30,319 nucleotides of DNA from DASUPK01 sp036265435 (lineage in GTDB: Bacteria > Actinomycetota > Thermoleophilia > Solirubrobacterales > 70-9), in the NCBI GenBank assembly GCA_036265435.1, contig DATAPB010000202.1:1-30319 (forward strand). The letters are read 5' to 3'. The position numbers and the translations under genes are program-made. Below the pieces are notes generated by a model. It was given only the letters and a program-made list of their open reading frames with translations. It did no database searches and was not told where the DNA came from. Below are positions 1 through 6,944 of the stretch, piece by piece. How positions within the stretch are numbered: the first letter of the stretch is position 1; every line of letters starts with the position of its first letter.

Positions 1-1
1 C

Positions 2-496
2 GCGATCGGGGACTCGACCATGATCTTGCCGATCCCCAACCTGAACGCGGTGGGGTACTCCGTCAACGCCCGCGGCTGCCGCGGCTTCAAGGAGGCCGTC
101 AACATCGCCCGCAGGCTCAAGGCGAAGCATCACCTCCCGCACCTCGTCCTGATCAATTCCTACGGGAACGGCGGGGTCAACCCCGGCCTGATCTCGGAAG
201 CGCTCGGCGTCCTCGGCAAGGGGCGGGTGCTCGGCCTGATCACCGCATACAACGCGGACACGGGCCAGCCTCCCGCCCCCGACACCGACGTCCTCTTCAA
301 GGCGGCCCGGCGGTACCCCCACCGGATCTTCATCCTCGACTGGGTCAAATACAGCCGCCCGCACCATTCCGCCGAGCCGACGCCGGGTGCCTGGTTCCTG
401 CCGGACCTCTTCCACCCCAACTTCACCGGGGCCGACGCCTTCGCGCAGTTCCTCGCCGGCGCTCTGCCGTTCGCCCGGAACGGCCGCTTTCCCTAG
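2..496 (+). CDS. SGNH-fold hydrolase/esterase-like protein, 5'-truncated by window edge
   Basis: The reading frame is open from the first bases of the window and reads A-I-G-D-S-T-M, so the ATG at 20 is internal and the gene starts upstream. GDS carries the SGNH nucleophile serine. The distal block DLFHPNFTGADAF near the C-terminus supplies the Asp-x-x-His pair, and SYGNGG corresponds to the oxyanion Asn block. It is a close paralogue of the gene at 4841-5632, sharing for example the AYNADTG, PPAPDTD and WFLPDLFHPNF segments, but it lacks that paralogue's C-terminal membrane anchor and ends soon after the catalytic His. SGNH proteins of this kind resemble the C-terminal domain of OatA-type acyltransferases, so a role in adding or removing acyl groups on exported glycans is likely but inferred. 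Its stop codon overlaps that of the convergent gene in a shared CTAG. Confidence 0.8.
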   Translation, partial: AIGDSTMILPIPNLNAVGYSVNARGCRGFKEAVNIARRLKAKHHLPHLVLINSYGNGGVNPGLISEALGVLGKGRVLGLITAYNADTGQPPAPDTDVLFKAARRYPHRIFILDWVKYSRPHHSAEPTPGAWFLPDLFHPNFTGADAFAQFLAGALPFARNGRFP

Positions 497-1122
497 GGCT
501 TCGGCTTCGGTTTTGGCTTCGGGTTCGGGGAAGCCAGGGGAACCAGCTTCTTCAGCAGCCGCGCGAACGCCTTTGCCCCGCTGAAGGTGAGGTGCAGCCC
601 GTCGGGCTGGAACCAGCTCGCATGCCCGGCGCTGTAGTGAACCCAGTCGAGCACCTTGATGCGCTGGGGGGAGCGAGCGCCGGCGTTGCGGATCACGGTC
701 GCGTCGTTCGACTCGCCGCCTCCCGTCTCACGCGGCGTCACGAGCCCGAGCTTGCGGTTGGGCCCGAGGATCTTGAGCGCCCTGCTGATATCCCCGCCGG
801 TGACGCTCTGGTCGGATCCCAGCGCGATGACGACCAGGTGGGGCAGGCGATGGCGGCGGGCCTCGGCACGGAGCAATCTGAGCCCCTCGGGATATGCCCT
901 GCAGCCGCGCGCGTTCACCTTGTACCCGACCCGCGACAGTGCCGGCAGGGCGAGCAGCATCGACGAGTCGCCGATCGCTAGCGGCGGACGAGGCGCGACC
1001 TTGTGCCTGGGACTCGCGATCTCGACGCCCCCGCAACCGGCGTGGGCAGCCGGTGCCATGAGCACGGTCACGAGAACAGCAGCGGCTGATACCGCGACCC
1101 CCGCCTTGACGCCAAGGTTCAT
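493..1122 (-). CDS. Secreted SGNH-fold protein with Lys-Pro repeat tail
   Basis: A 209-residue protein with an N-terminal signal peptide (hydrophobic residues about 8-25, likely cleavage after AHA at 28). The SGNH nucleophile lies in AIGDSS (Ser53) and the Asp/His pair in PDGLH (Asp174, His177). The position holding Asn in the paralogues is replaced: GSD at 102-104 stands where the others have YGN, so the oxyanion hole may be altered. The protein ends in a run of alternating Lys-Pro (about residues 200-209), which could bind an anionic wall polymer or act as a spacer; that is speculation. The start is the ATG at 1122, with no Shine-Dalgarno but a TAGACA box 10 nt upstream. It is divergent from the MBOAT gene, which suggests shared control of surface acylation. 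Function is inferred from fold motifs only. Confidence 0.8.
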   Translation of the reverse strand: MNLGVKAGVAVSAAAVLVTVLMAPAAHAGCGGVEIASPRHKVAPRPPLAIGDSSMLLALPALSRVGYKVNARGCRAYPEGLRLLRAEARRHRLPHLVVIALGSDQSVTGGDISRALKILGPNRKLGLVTPRETGGGESNDATVIRNAGARSPQRIKVLDWVHYSAGHASWFQPDGLHLTFSGAKAFARLLKKLVPLASPNPKPKPKPKP

Positions 1123-1132
1123 CCGGAGTGAT

Positions 1133-1138
1133 TGTCTA
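1133..1138 (-). promoter_or_regulatory. Candidate -10 box (TAGACA) for leaderless SGNH gene
   Basis: On the minus strand TAGACA lies 10 nt before the ATG at 1122 and no Shine-Dalgarno is present between them. Transcription would begin at or within a few bases of the start codon. No convincing -35 element is visible. Confidence 0.4.
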
Positions 1139-1180
1139 GCATCGCGCGCGTCTCCGGGCGTGAGCGCCCGACCCGAGTGC

Positions 1181-1186
1181 TAGGAC
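1181..1186 (+). promoter_or_regulatory. Candidate -10 box (TAGGAC) for leaderless MBOAT gene
   Basis: TAGGAC ends 9 nt before the GTG start at 1196, and the spacer has no clear Shine-Dalgarno. Together with the box at 1133-1138 it forms a compact divergent promoter region of 73 bp. Confidence 0.4.
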
Positions 1187-1195
1187 GGACGGCAG

Positions 1196-2593
1196 GTGCT
1201 CTTCCCCACAGTCGAATTCGCGATCTTCTTTCCGATCGTGCTCGCGATCTCGTGGGCGCTGATGTCGAGGCAGCCGCTCTGGAAGCCCTTCATCGTCGTC
1301 GCGAGCTACATCTTCTACGCGGCCGCCGACCCCCGCTTCTGCCTGTTGCTGGGGGCGATCACGCTGGTCAGCCAGCTCGCCGCGGTCGGCATCCATCGCA
1401 CCGAGAACGAGCGGGCGCGGAAGTGGCTCTGCGCCGGGGGCGTCGTCTTCGACCTTGGGATCCTCGCCGTCTTCAAGTACTACGGCTTCTTCGTCACGGA
1501 CGTCTCGGACGTGCTCGACACGGTCGGGCTGGGGATGCCGCTGCCGCTGGCGACGATCGCGCTGCCGGTGGGGGTGAGCTTCTTCAGCTTCCAGGCGGTG
1601 ACCTACGTGGTGGATGTGAAGCGCCGCCAGACCGAGCCGGCCAACCTGCTCGACGCGGCCATCTACCTGAGCTTCTTCCCGCACCTGGTCGCGGGTCCGA
1701 TCGTGCGCGCGAGCGAATTCCTCCCTCAGCTCAAGGAGCCGCGCAATCCGAATCGAGTCGCCGTGAGCGCCGGCCTGACGCTGGTGGCCCTCGGCCTGAT
1801 CAAGAAGGTGATGATCGCCGACTACCTGGCGCGGGAGGTGGTCGATCCGGTGTTCGCGGTGCCCCAGGCCTACAGCGCGCCGGACGCCATCCTGGCCGCC
1901 TACGGGTACGCCGCGCAGATCTTCTGCGACTTCTCCGGCTACACGGACATGGCGATCGGGCTCGCCCTGCTGCTGGGATTCGTCTTCCCGCAGAACTTCA
2001 ACAGCCCCTACAGGGCGACCGGCTTCCGCGACTTCTGGCGGCGCTGGCACATGACGCTGTCGCGGTTCCTGCGCGACTACCTGTACATCCCGCTCGGCGG
2101 GAACCGCAAGGGAAAGGTCCGCACCTACATCAACCTGATGGCAACGATGACCCTGGGCGGGCTCTGGCACGGGGCGGCGTGGAACTTCGTCGCCTGGGGT
2201 GCCTACCAGGGGACAGGTCTGTCCGCGGAGCACGCGGTCAAGGGGCGGCTGGGGCGGATCTTCCCCGGCTGGCTGCGCTGGTTCCTCACCTTCAACCTGA
2301 TCGTGGTCGGCTGGATCCTGTTCCGGTCGACCGACCTGAGCCTGTTCGGCGACTACATGGCCGCGCTCGTCCGCTCCGGCCCGGCGACCCTCTACTCGGT
2401 GCCGGTGGTGGGCGCGATCGCCCTGGTGATCGGCCTGCAGCTGCTGCCCGAGCGTCCGATGGAGGGGATCGAGCTTCGGATTGGGCGCCTCCGGCCGCTG
2501 CTCCTCGGCGTGGCCCTCGCCCTCGTCGTCATCGTCGTCGGAGCGACGGTGCCGAGCCAGGGCGTTCCCCCGTTCATCTACTTCCGCTTCTGA
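1196..2593 (+). CDS. MBOAT family O-acyltransferase (AlgI-like)
   Basis: A 465-residue polytopic membrane protein of the membrane-bound O-acyltransferase family, which moves acyl groups (usually acetyl) across the membrane to an exported polysaccharide or other surface acceptor. The N-terminus MLFPTVEFAIFFPIV matches the usual AlgI-type start, which supports the GTG at 1196. The family signatures are present: FCDFSGYTDMAIG near 243-255, WRRWHMTLSRFLRDYLYIPLGG at about 281-302 (His285), and GLWHGAAWNF with the catalytic-type His325. Length is typical for AlgI/DltB/PatA-type members. It is translationally coupled (TGATG) to the SGNH gene that follows, the usual MBOAT plus SGNH pairing seen for alginate and peptidoglycan O-acetylation. 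The acceptor glycan cannot be told from sequence. Confidence 0.93.
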   Translation: MLFPTVEFAIFFPIVLAISWALMSRQPLWKPFIVVASYIFYAAADPRFCLLLGAITLVSQLAAVGIHRTENERARKWLCAGGVVFDLGILAVFKYYGFFVTDVSDVLDTVGLGMPLPLATIALPVGVSFFSFQAVTYVVDVKRRQTEPANLLDAAIYLSFFPHLVAGPIVRASEFLPQLKEPRNPNRVAVSAGLTLVALGLIKKVMIADYLAREVVDPVFAVPQAYSAPDAILAAYGYAAQIFCDFSGYTDMAIGLALLLGFVFPQNFNSPYRATGFRDFWRRWHMTLSRFLRDYLYIPLGGNRKGKVRTYINLMATMTLGGLWHGAAWNFVAWGAYQGTGLSAEHAVKGRLGRIFPGWLRWFLTFNLIVVGWILFRSTDLSLFGDYMAALVRSGPATLYSVPVVGAIALVIGLQLLPERPMEGIELRIGRLRPLLLGVALALVVIVVGATVPSQGVPPFIYFRF

Positions 2594-3705
2594 TGGCCAG
2601 GTCCAGAGAACACGAGCGCGACAGCGCAACCCGTCTCGAGTCGGTCCTCGTACCGGAGGACTTCGAGTCGATTGCGGAGATGGAGGCCGAGGCCCGCCCC
2701 GGGCGCGAGGGCGAGCCGCACGGCGACGACAGCCTGATGGAGCGCTTCGACCGCTGGGACCTGCGCCGCTTCACCGCGTGGGACGCGGTCAAGGCAGTCT
2801 GGCTGACGACCCTCCTGCTGGCGATCTTCGCCGGCGGCTCCGTGAAGAAGGCGGCCGATGAGCTCAAGCCGGGACTCGGCCGCGACATCATCAAGGCGGT
2901 CGGAGGGCCGACTGGCTGGATCGCGGACGAGCTCCCGTTCCAGGACATCCGCCGCGACCTCACCTCGTGGCTGTCACCGGACCAGCAGCTCTCTGGGCGC
3001 AGCTTCACCGCCGCGGGCACGAGTCAGGGACGCGCGGCTCCGATCCCAGCCCCAGCGCCGACCAGCCCCCAGCCCCTCCACCGCCTGCTGGTCACCGGCG
3101 ACTCGCTCTCGACCCCGCTCGACATCGAGGTCGCCCGCAAGCTGGCCGACCAGGGCACCGGCGTGCAGGTGACCCGAGACCCGCACCTGGCGACCGGCAT
3201 CTCCAACACGGGCCTGGTCGACTGGGGCCGGCTCTCATCGACCCAGGCTGCGAATGACGATCCCGACGCGGTGGTGCTCTTCATCGGCGCCAACGAGGGC
3301 TATCCCATGCCCAACGCCAGCGGCGCCCAGGTGAGCTGCTGCGGCCCGCAATGGGAGGCGATTTTCCGCTCTCGTGTCGGGCAGATGATGGACAACTACC
3401 TGCGGGGCGGGGTCGAGCGCGTCTACTGGCTCACGGTGCCGACTCAACGCGACCCGGCCCGCAAGCCGATCGCGGACGCCGTCAACGAGGCCCTCGAGCA
3501 GGCGGCCGCGGAACGCGGAGCCGCGGTCCGGGTGGTGGACCTGAGGCCCACCTTCACCCCCGGAGACACCTACCGCGACTCGATCGAGATCGACGGGAAG
3601 CAGACGATCGTGCGCGAGTCCGACGGCATCCACCTGAACGAGGAGGGCTCCTCAGTGGCGGCCGGCCTCGTCCTGCAGGCGCTCGACAGGGACTTCGACT
3701 ACTAG
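2593..3705 (+). CDS. Membrane-anchored SGNH hydrolase-like protein, partner of the MBOAT
   Basis: The ATG at 2593 overlaps the MBOAT stop (TGATG), giving a 370-residue protein. The frame stays open far upstream, but that part is antisense-like shadow of the MBOAT gene, so the coupled start is preferred. The protein has a charged cytoplasmic N-terminus, one membrane segment at about 66-83, a Pro/Ala-rich linker at about 148-162, then an extracytoplasmic SGNH domain: VTGDSLS (Ser171), FIGANEG (Asn234) and SDGIHLN (Asp344, His347). The layout resembles DUF459/AlgJ-AlgX-like partners that finish acyl transfer begun by the MBOAT protein. This is the only SGNH member in the window physically coupled to the acyltransferase, so it is the most likely transfer partner. 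The assignment rests on motifs and gene order. Confidence 0.88.
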   Translation: MARSREHERDSATRLESVLVPEDFESIAEMEAEARPGREGEPHGDDSLMERFDRWDLRRFTAWDAVKAVWLTTLLLAIFAGGSVKKAADELKPGLGRDIIKAVGGPTGWIADELPFQDIRRDLTSWLSPDQQLSGRSFTAAGTSQGRAAPIPAPAPTSPQPLHRLLVTGDSLSTPLDIEVARKLADQGTGVQVTRDPHLATGISNTGLVDWGRLSSTQAANDDPDAVVLFIGANEGYPMPNASGAQVSCCGPQWEAIFRSRVGQMMDNYLRGGVERVYWLTVPTQRDPARKPIADAVNEALEQAAAERGAAVRVVDLRPTFTPGDTYRDSIEIDGKQTIVRESDGIHLNEEGSSVAAGLVLQALDRDFDY

Positions 3706-3729
3706 CGGGCAAGGCCAGTTGTGTGCGTG

Positions 3730-3745
3730 CGGCACGTTTGTGCCG
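3730..3745. other. Short hairpin CGGCAC-GTTT-GTGCCG
   Basis: A perfect 6-bp stem with a 4-nt loop, 24 bp after the SGNH stop. It could be a weak terminator for the MBOAT-SGNH operon or an operator for the small gene that follows. No T-tract follows it, so the terminator reading is uncertain. Confidence 0.3.
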
Positions 3746-3810
3746 AGGGTCACGGTCTAGCGAGCGTGCCCCTCATAGGTTGGGGGCAGACCTACTGAGG
3801 GGAGAACGAA

Positions 3811-4005
3811 ATGGATTCCGGTCTCAATCAGCGCCACGCACAGGATCACTCAGCCGAGCTGAATCGCCGTGCGGAGCTGCACCGCCTTGCGGCGCAGGCA
3901 CGTGAGCCGCGGAAGTCGAGGATGCAAGGCGTGCGGATCCCGCATCCGGGTGCCGCCGTCTTCGCGTTTCTGAGCCGCCCGCGCCAGACTCCGCGTCGCG
4001 TCTAG
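3811..4005 (+). CDS. Small basic protein of unknown function (64 aa)
   Basis: I do not recognise a family. The case for a real gene is a strong Shine-Dalgarno (GAGGGGAG at 3797-3804, 6 nt before the ATG) and a stop codon that overlaps the convergent neighbour's stop in CTAG, a junction also seen at 493-496. The 64 residues are rich in Arg, His and Gln, with an amphipathic-looking Ala/Glu/Arg stretch at about 14-34 and a short hydrophobic patch (AAVFAFL) near 48-54. There is no signal peptide and no cysteine. It could be a small regulatory or nucleic-acid-binding protein, but nothing in the sequence proves a function. Confidence 0.6.
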   Translation: MDSGLNQRHAQDHSAELNRRAELHRLAAQAREPRKSRMQGVRIPHPGAAVFAFLSRPRQTPRRV

Positions 4006-4397
4006 GTGTTCTGCGTGTAGCGACTCTTCACCCGCTTGGACGGGTTGGAGACCTTGTGGCACTTGGCCGTGGCGTTGTACTGCACGCTCGGCACGCCGGT
4101 CCGCTTGCCGTCCTTGCACTTGAAGCCGAACAGGGTGGTGCCGCAGGTGCCGGCGGCGCCACCGTTCTGGTGGCGGCACTGGTGGTACCCCTTGATCACC
4201 TTCTCGGCCTTCACGCAGCTCACTCCCTGCACCTTCAGCGAGGTCACGTAGGACGCTCCGAGCTGCTGCTGCTTGCCGCTGATGTTGCAGGGAGTGAAGC
4301 TGGCGGCGTGCGCAACCGGCGAGGCGCCGCTCGTCTGGACGAGCAGCCCAGTCGCGATTCCCGCCGCGGCGACGGCTGTCGCAATCACCCTGCGCAA
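4002..4397 (-). CDS. Secreted six-cysteine protein, paralogue of the divergent neighbour
   Basis: A 131-residue protein beginning at a TTG (4397) chosen because it gives MRRV followed by a clean signal peptide (hydrophobic about 5-20, likely cleavage after AHA-A). It mirrors the MRRV start of the divergent paralogue, and a TATTCT -10 box sits 9 nt upstream. An open frame continues upstream but overlaps the paralogue's coding region and is rejected. The mature part has six cysteines spaced as in the neighbour, with shared segments GKQQ-LGASYVTS, VSC-AEKV, YHQCR, GTC and YTQN. This suggests a small disulphide-stabilised extracytoplasmic domain. Unlike the neighbour it has no lipobox, so it should be released rather than lipid-anchored. 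The family is unknown to me. Confidence 0.72.
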   Translation of the reverse strand: MRRVIATAVAAAGIATGLLVQTSGASPVAHAASFTPCNISGKQQQLGASYVTSLKVQGVSCVKAEKVIKGYHQCRHQNGGAAGTCGTTLFGFKCKDGKRTGVPSVQYNATAKCHKVSNPSKRVKSRYTQNT

Positions 4398-4406
4398 GGT
4401 GACCGG

Positions 4407-4416
4407 AGAATAGACT
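4407..4416. promoter_or_regulatory. Overlapping divergent -10 boxes (TATTCT minus, TAGACT plus)
   Basis: The whole gap between the two TTG starts is 28 bp. The minus-strand box TATTCT (4412-4407) and the plus-strand box TAGACT (4411-4416) share two bases, and each lies exactly 9 nt from its own start codon. Neither side has a Shine-Dalgarno. Each promoter's -35 region would fall inside the other gene's first codons, so the two genes should compete for RNA polymerase. Confidence 0.45.
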
Positions 4417-4425
4417 GGCCCCGCG

Positions 4426-4824
4426 TTGAGACGCGTTCTGCCAGTCCTGTTTGCAGCCGCGCTGATCGCTGCCATCGCCGGCTGCGGGGGCGGCGGCGAT
4501 GACTCCTCGGGGAGCACGAGCACCAGCGCCGCGAACCTGAGCAGCTGCGACATCAACGGCAAGCAGCAGAACCTGGGTGCGTCCTACGTCACCTCGATCG
4601 AGGTGGCGAAGGTGAGTTGCGGGCAGGCGGAGAAGGTCGTGACGGCCTACCACCAGTGCCGCCAGAAGAACGGCGGGGCGGGTGGCACCTGCGACACGGC
4701 CGTGATGGGGTTCACCTGCACCGAGGGAGCCCGTCAATCGGTGCCGGGCGTTCAATTCAACGCGACAGCCGACTGCCGCAACGGCGACGCTGAGATCAAG
4801 AGCGCCTACACGCAGAACTTCTAG
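4426..4824 (+). CDS. Six-cysteine lipoprotein, paralogue of the divergent neighbour
   Basis: A 132-residue protein from a TTG start: MRRVLPVLFAAALIAAIAGC followed by a Gly/Asp/Ser-rich linker. The IAGC lipobox (Cys20) predicts a lipoprotein anchored on the outer face of the membrane. The rest aligns throughout with the divergent secreted protein at 4002-4397 at roughly 55-60% identity by eye, including the six mature cysteines and the terminal YTQN. The pair looks like an inverted duplication in which one copy is lipid-anchored and the other released. The substrate or partner is unknown. A TAGACT box lies 9 nt before the start. The next gene begins 17 nt after the stop, so the two may be co-transcribed. 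Confidence 0.75.
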   Translation: MRRVLPVLFAAALIAAIAGCGGGGDDSSGSTSTSAANLSSCDINGKQQNLGASYVTSIEVAKVSCGQAEKVVTAYHQCRQKNGGAGGTCDTAVMGFTCTEGARQSVPGVQFNATADCRNGDAEIKSAYTQNF

Positions 4825-4840
4825 GCCGGAGCGATTTGGC

Positions 4841-5632
4841 GTGAGCATCAAGGCGGGGATGAGGGCTGGCCGGTGGCGGCTTCGCTGGCCGTTGCTGGCC
4901 ATCGCGGTCGCCGGGCTCTGGCTTGCCCCGCCGGCGCTCGCAGCGGGTGAGCCAGCCTTCGGCTGCGGGCACGTCCACACGGCCGAGGCGCAGCGGAACC
5001 CGTATGGGCCGGACGACGGGCCGCCGCCGATCGCGATCGGGGACTCGACGATGCTGCTCCCCATCCCCGACCTGACGCGGGTGGGCTTCGACGTCAACGC
5101 CAAAGGGTGCCGCGGCTTCAAGCAGAGCATCTGGGTCGCCCGGGACATGCGCAACCGAGCTGTACTGCCCAAGCTCATCCTGATCAACGCCTATGGGAAC
5201 GGCGGTGTGAACGACGACCTGATCAAGTTCGCGCTCAGGGTGCTCGGGCCGAAACGGACCCTGGTCCTGGTCACCGCGTACAACGCCGACACCGGCGAGC
5301 CGCCCGCCCCCGACACCGACGTGCTCGTCCGCGCTGCGAAGGATCACCCCGACCAGATCAAGCTGCTCGACTGGGTGAAGTACAGCCTGCCCCACCACAA
5401 GGTCGAGCCGGCTCCGGGCGCCTGGTTCCTCCCGGACCTCTTCCACCCGAACTTCACCGGCGCCCACGCCTACGGGAACTTCCTCGCCCAGGTGCTGCCG
5501 GGCGGCGTGCCGAGCACCCAGCAGCAGGGCTCGGATGAGGGCGGCGGCACCCCCTGGTGGCCCTTCGCACTGGGCGGCGCCGCGCTCGTTCTGGCAGCGC
5601 TCTTTCTCATCAGGAGGCGTGTTAGATCGTGA
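4841..5632 (+). CDS. SGNH-fold surface protein with C-terminal membrane anchor
   Basis: A 263-residue protein, close paralogue of the truncated gene at the window start. It has an N-terminal signal peptide (hydrophobic about 16-30, cleavage likely after ALA-A), a short Cys/His-containing segment (GCGHVH about 41-46), then the SGNH domain: AIGDST (Ser69), AYGNGG (Asn120) and PDLFH (Asp199, His202). After a Gln/Gly/Ser linker comes a single hydrophobic segment at about 241-257 and an Arg-rich tail, which should hold it in the membrane. There is no LPXTG motif ahead of that anchor, so classical sortase attachment is not supported. The GTG at 4841 has a GGAG 10 nt upstream; an ATG at 4859 is an alternative. 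Likely acts on surface glycan esters, by inference. Confidence 0.82.
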   Translation: MSIKAGMRAGRWRLRWPLLAIAVAGLWLAPPALAAGEPAFGCGHVHTAEAQRNPYGPDDGPPPIAIGDSTMLLPIPDLTRVGFDVNAKGCRGFKQSIWVARDMRNRAVLPKLILINAYGNGGVNDDLIKFALRVLGPKRTLVLVTAYNADTGEPPAPDTDVLVRAAKDHPDQIKLLDWVKYSLPHHKVEPAPGAWFLPDLFHPNFTGAHAYGNFLAQVLPGGVPSTQQQGSDEGGGTPWWPFALGGAALVLAALFLIRRRVRS

Positions 5633-6849
5633 CCGTGCGGAGGAGCTCGCCCCGACTCGTCCTGCCGATCGCCATGCTTGCGATCGCCCTCGCCTGCTCG
5701 CCGGCCGCGTTCGCGCGCGGCGGCGCGGGCCACAACGACCCGACCAAGAAGCTCGAGGACGCGTTCAAGATCGCGCTCTATGTGCGCTCCGTGAGCAGCG
5801 ACGGGTGCTACCCGCCGGCGCGATCCCTCGCCACGAAGATCGCCGAGACCAAGCGCGGGCTCAAGGTCCGGGCCGCGAACGGGCTCGGGGGCGTCAAGCG
5901 CCGGAACCTCGTCTACGTGCTCAAGCACGGCTCGAACTGCAACAAGGTGATGATGGCCCTGCGCGCGTCCTCCGGCCTCTACGTGCTCAACTCTGCCCAG
6001 GGCACGATCCGCGTCCAGGGACGGCGCGGTCCGAGGGTGGTGCCGGGAATCCCAGGGCCTCCACGGAGCCTGAGGATGGTGACCAAGACCTTCAAGATGT
6101 CCGCCCCGGACCAGCTCACCAGGCTCGAGGTGCTCTGCCCGGGTGGCCGATATCCGATCGGCGGCGGGATGACGGTCAACGAGCCCTCCGGTCCGGATGG
6201 CGAAGGCGTCTACCCCCATTCCTACGAACGGCTCGGGGCCCAGCGGGGGTTCCACATCAGCGAGGTTCTCTACGACCCCGACTGGAGCTCGACCACGCCG
6301 CGGAACATCACGCTACAGGCCGTCTGCGCGCGCGCCCAGATCCCCCAGAACCCCACGCCCCACAAGACCGTGTTCATCCTGCCGGGCCAGACGAAGTCTG
6401 CGATCGCACGCTGCCCGAGCGGGCAGAAGCTGATCACCGGCGCCTTCCAGCGCACCAACTTCGGTAGCGACGGCGGTGACTACATCACCGAGTCCCGGGC
6501 CGCCGGGAGCAACGGCTGGAAGGTGACGGGCAGCGCCTTCATCGGCAGCGGCACCACAGGGGGCGGCGAGCTCACCGCCATCGCCTATTGCGCAACGAGC
6601 AGGAAGCGAATCCTCACCGAGGTGTCGTCGGGCCCCGTTCCGGTCACCCAGGGCGCGAATGCTTCCGCCAGGACCCCTGAGTGCCCGGGCAACCTGCGCC
6701 TCACCACGACCGGCTTCGCACTCGATTCCCGCAACGGGTTTTACGCGGGTAGCTCGATCAACGGCGACGACACCACGACCGCAAACGCCTTCGGCTACTT
6801 CGGTCCCGCGAACCTCACCGCCCACGGCTACTGCCAGCCGGCGAAGTAG
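5629..6849 (+). CDS. Secreted protein with three cysteine-bounded repeats, function unknown
   Basis: The GTG start overlaps the upstream stop (GTGA), so it is translationally coupled to the SGNH anchor protein. The 406-residue product has a signal peptide (about 10-28, AFA-R cleavage), a Lys/Arg-rich helical N-terminal part (about 35-120) with Cys60 and Cys104, and a Pro/Gly hinge near 133-147. Then come three related units at about 155-235, 250-325 and 337-404. Each unit opens with a Cys in a CPxG-like context (C170, C262, C352), continues with a Gly-rich or hydrophobic strand, and closes with a Cys before the next unit (C233, C321, C402). That points to three disulphide-closed beta domains in a surface or released protein. 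I do not recognise a named family. Confidence 0.75.
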   Translation: MTVRRSSPRLVLPIAMLAIALACSPAAFARGGAGHNDPTKKLEDAFKIALYVRSVSSDGCYPPARSLATKIAETKRGLKVRAANGLGGVKRRNLVYVLKHGSNCNKVMMALRASSGLYVLNSAQGTIRVQGRRGPRVVPGIPGPPRSLRMVTKTFKMSAPDQLTRLEVLCPGGRYPIGGGMTVNEPSGPDGEGVYPHSYERLGAQRGFHISEVLYDPDWSSTTPRNITLQAVCARAQIPQNPTPHKTVFILPGQTKSAIARCPSGQKLITGAFQRTNFGSDGGDYITESRAAGSNGWKVTGSAFIGSGTTGGGELTAIAYCATSRKRILTEVSSGPVPVTQGANASARTPECPGNLRLTTTGFALDSRNGFYAGSSINGDDTTTANAFGYFGPANLTAHGYCQPAK

Positions 6850-6880
6850 GGGCGCTCACACCTGGGCGGGCGGGGCCTCA

Positions 6881-6917
6881 TGGCGCCTTTGTTCGGAATA
6901 GCCGAACAAAGGCGCCA
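6881..6917. terminator. Strong bidirectional hairpin terminator candidate
   Basis: Arms 6881-6896 and 6902-6917 are perfect 16-bp complements around a 5-nt AATAG loop. It sits between two convergent genes (stops at 6849 and 6945). There is no long T-run on either side, as is common in high-GC actinobacteria, but stem length and position argue for transcription stop in both directions. Confidence 0.75.
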
Positions 6918-6944
6918 AATCCTGCGTTTTCGTGCCCGGGATGG

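Noticed and set aside
1132..2592. Long plus-strand frame that would extend the SGNH protein at 2593 to 857 residues
   Set aside because: It lies over the MBOAT gene in another frame, has the Arg/Ala/Gly-rich make-up of a high-GC shadow frame, and the ATG at 2593 is coupled to the MBOAT stop.
4398..4562. N-terminal extension of the minus-strand cysteine-rich protein
   Set aside because: It overlaps the coding region of the divergent paralogue and would bury the signal peptide; the TTG at 4397 gives a proper one.
5500..5632. LPXTG-type sortase signal at the end of the SGNH anchor protein
   Set aside because: The hydrophobic segment and basic tail are present, but no LPXTG-like pentapeptide precedes them.
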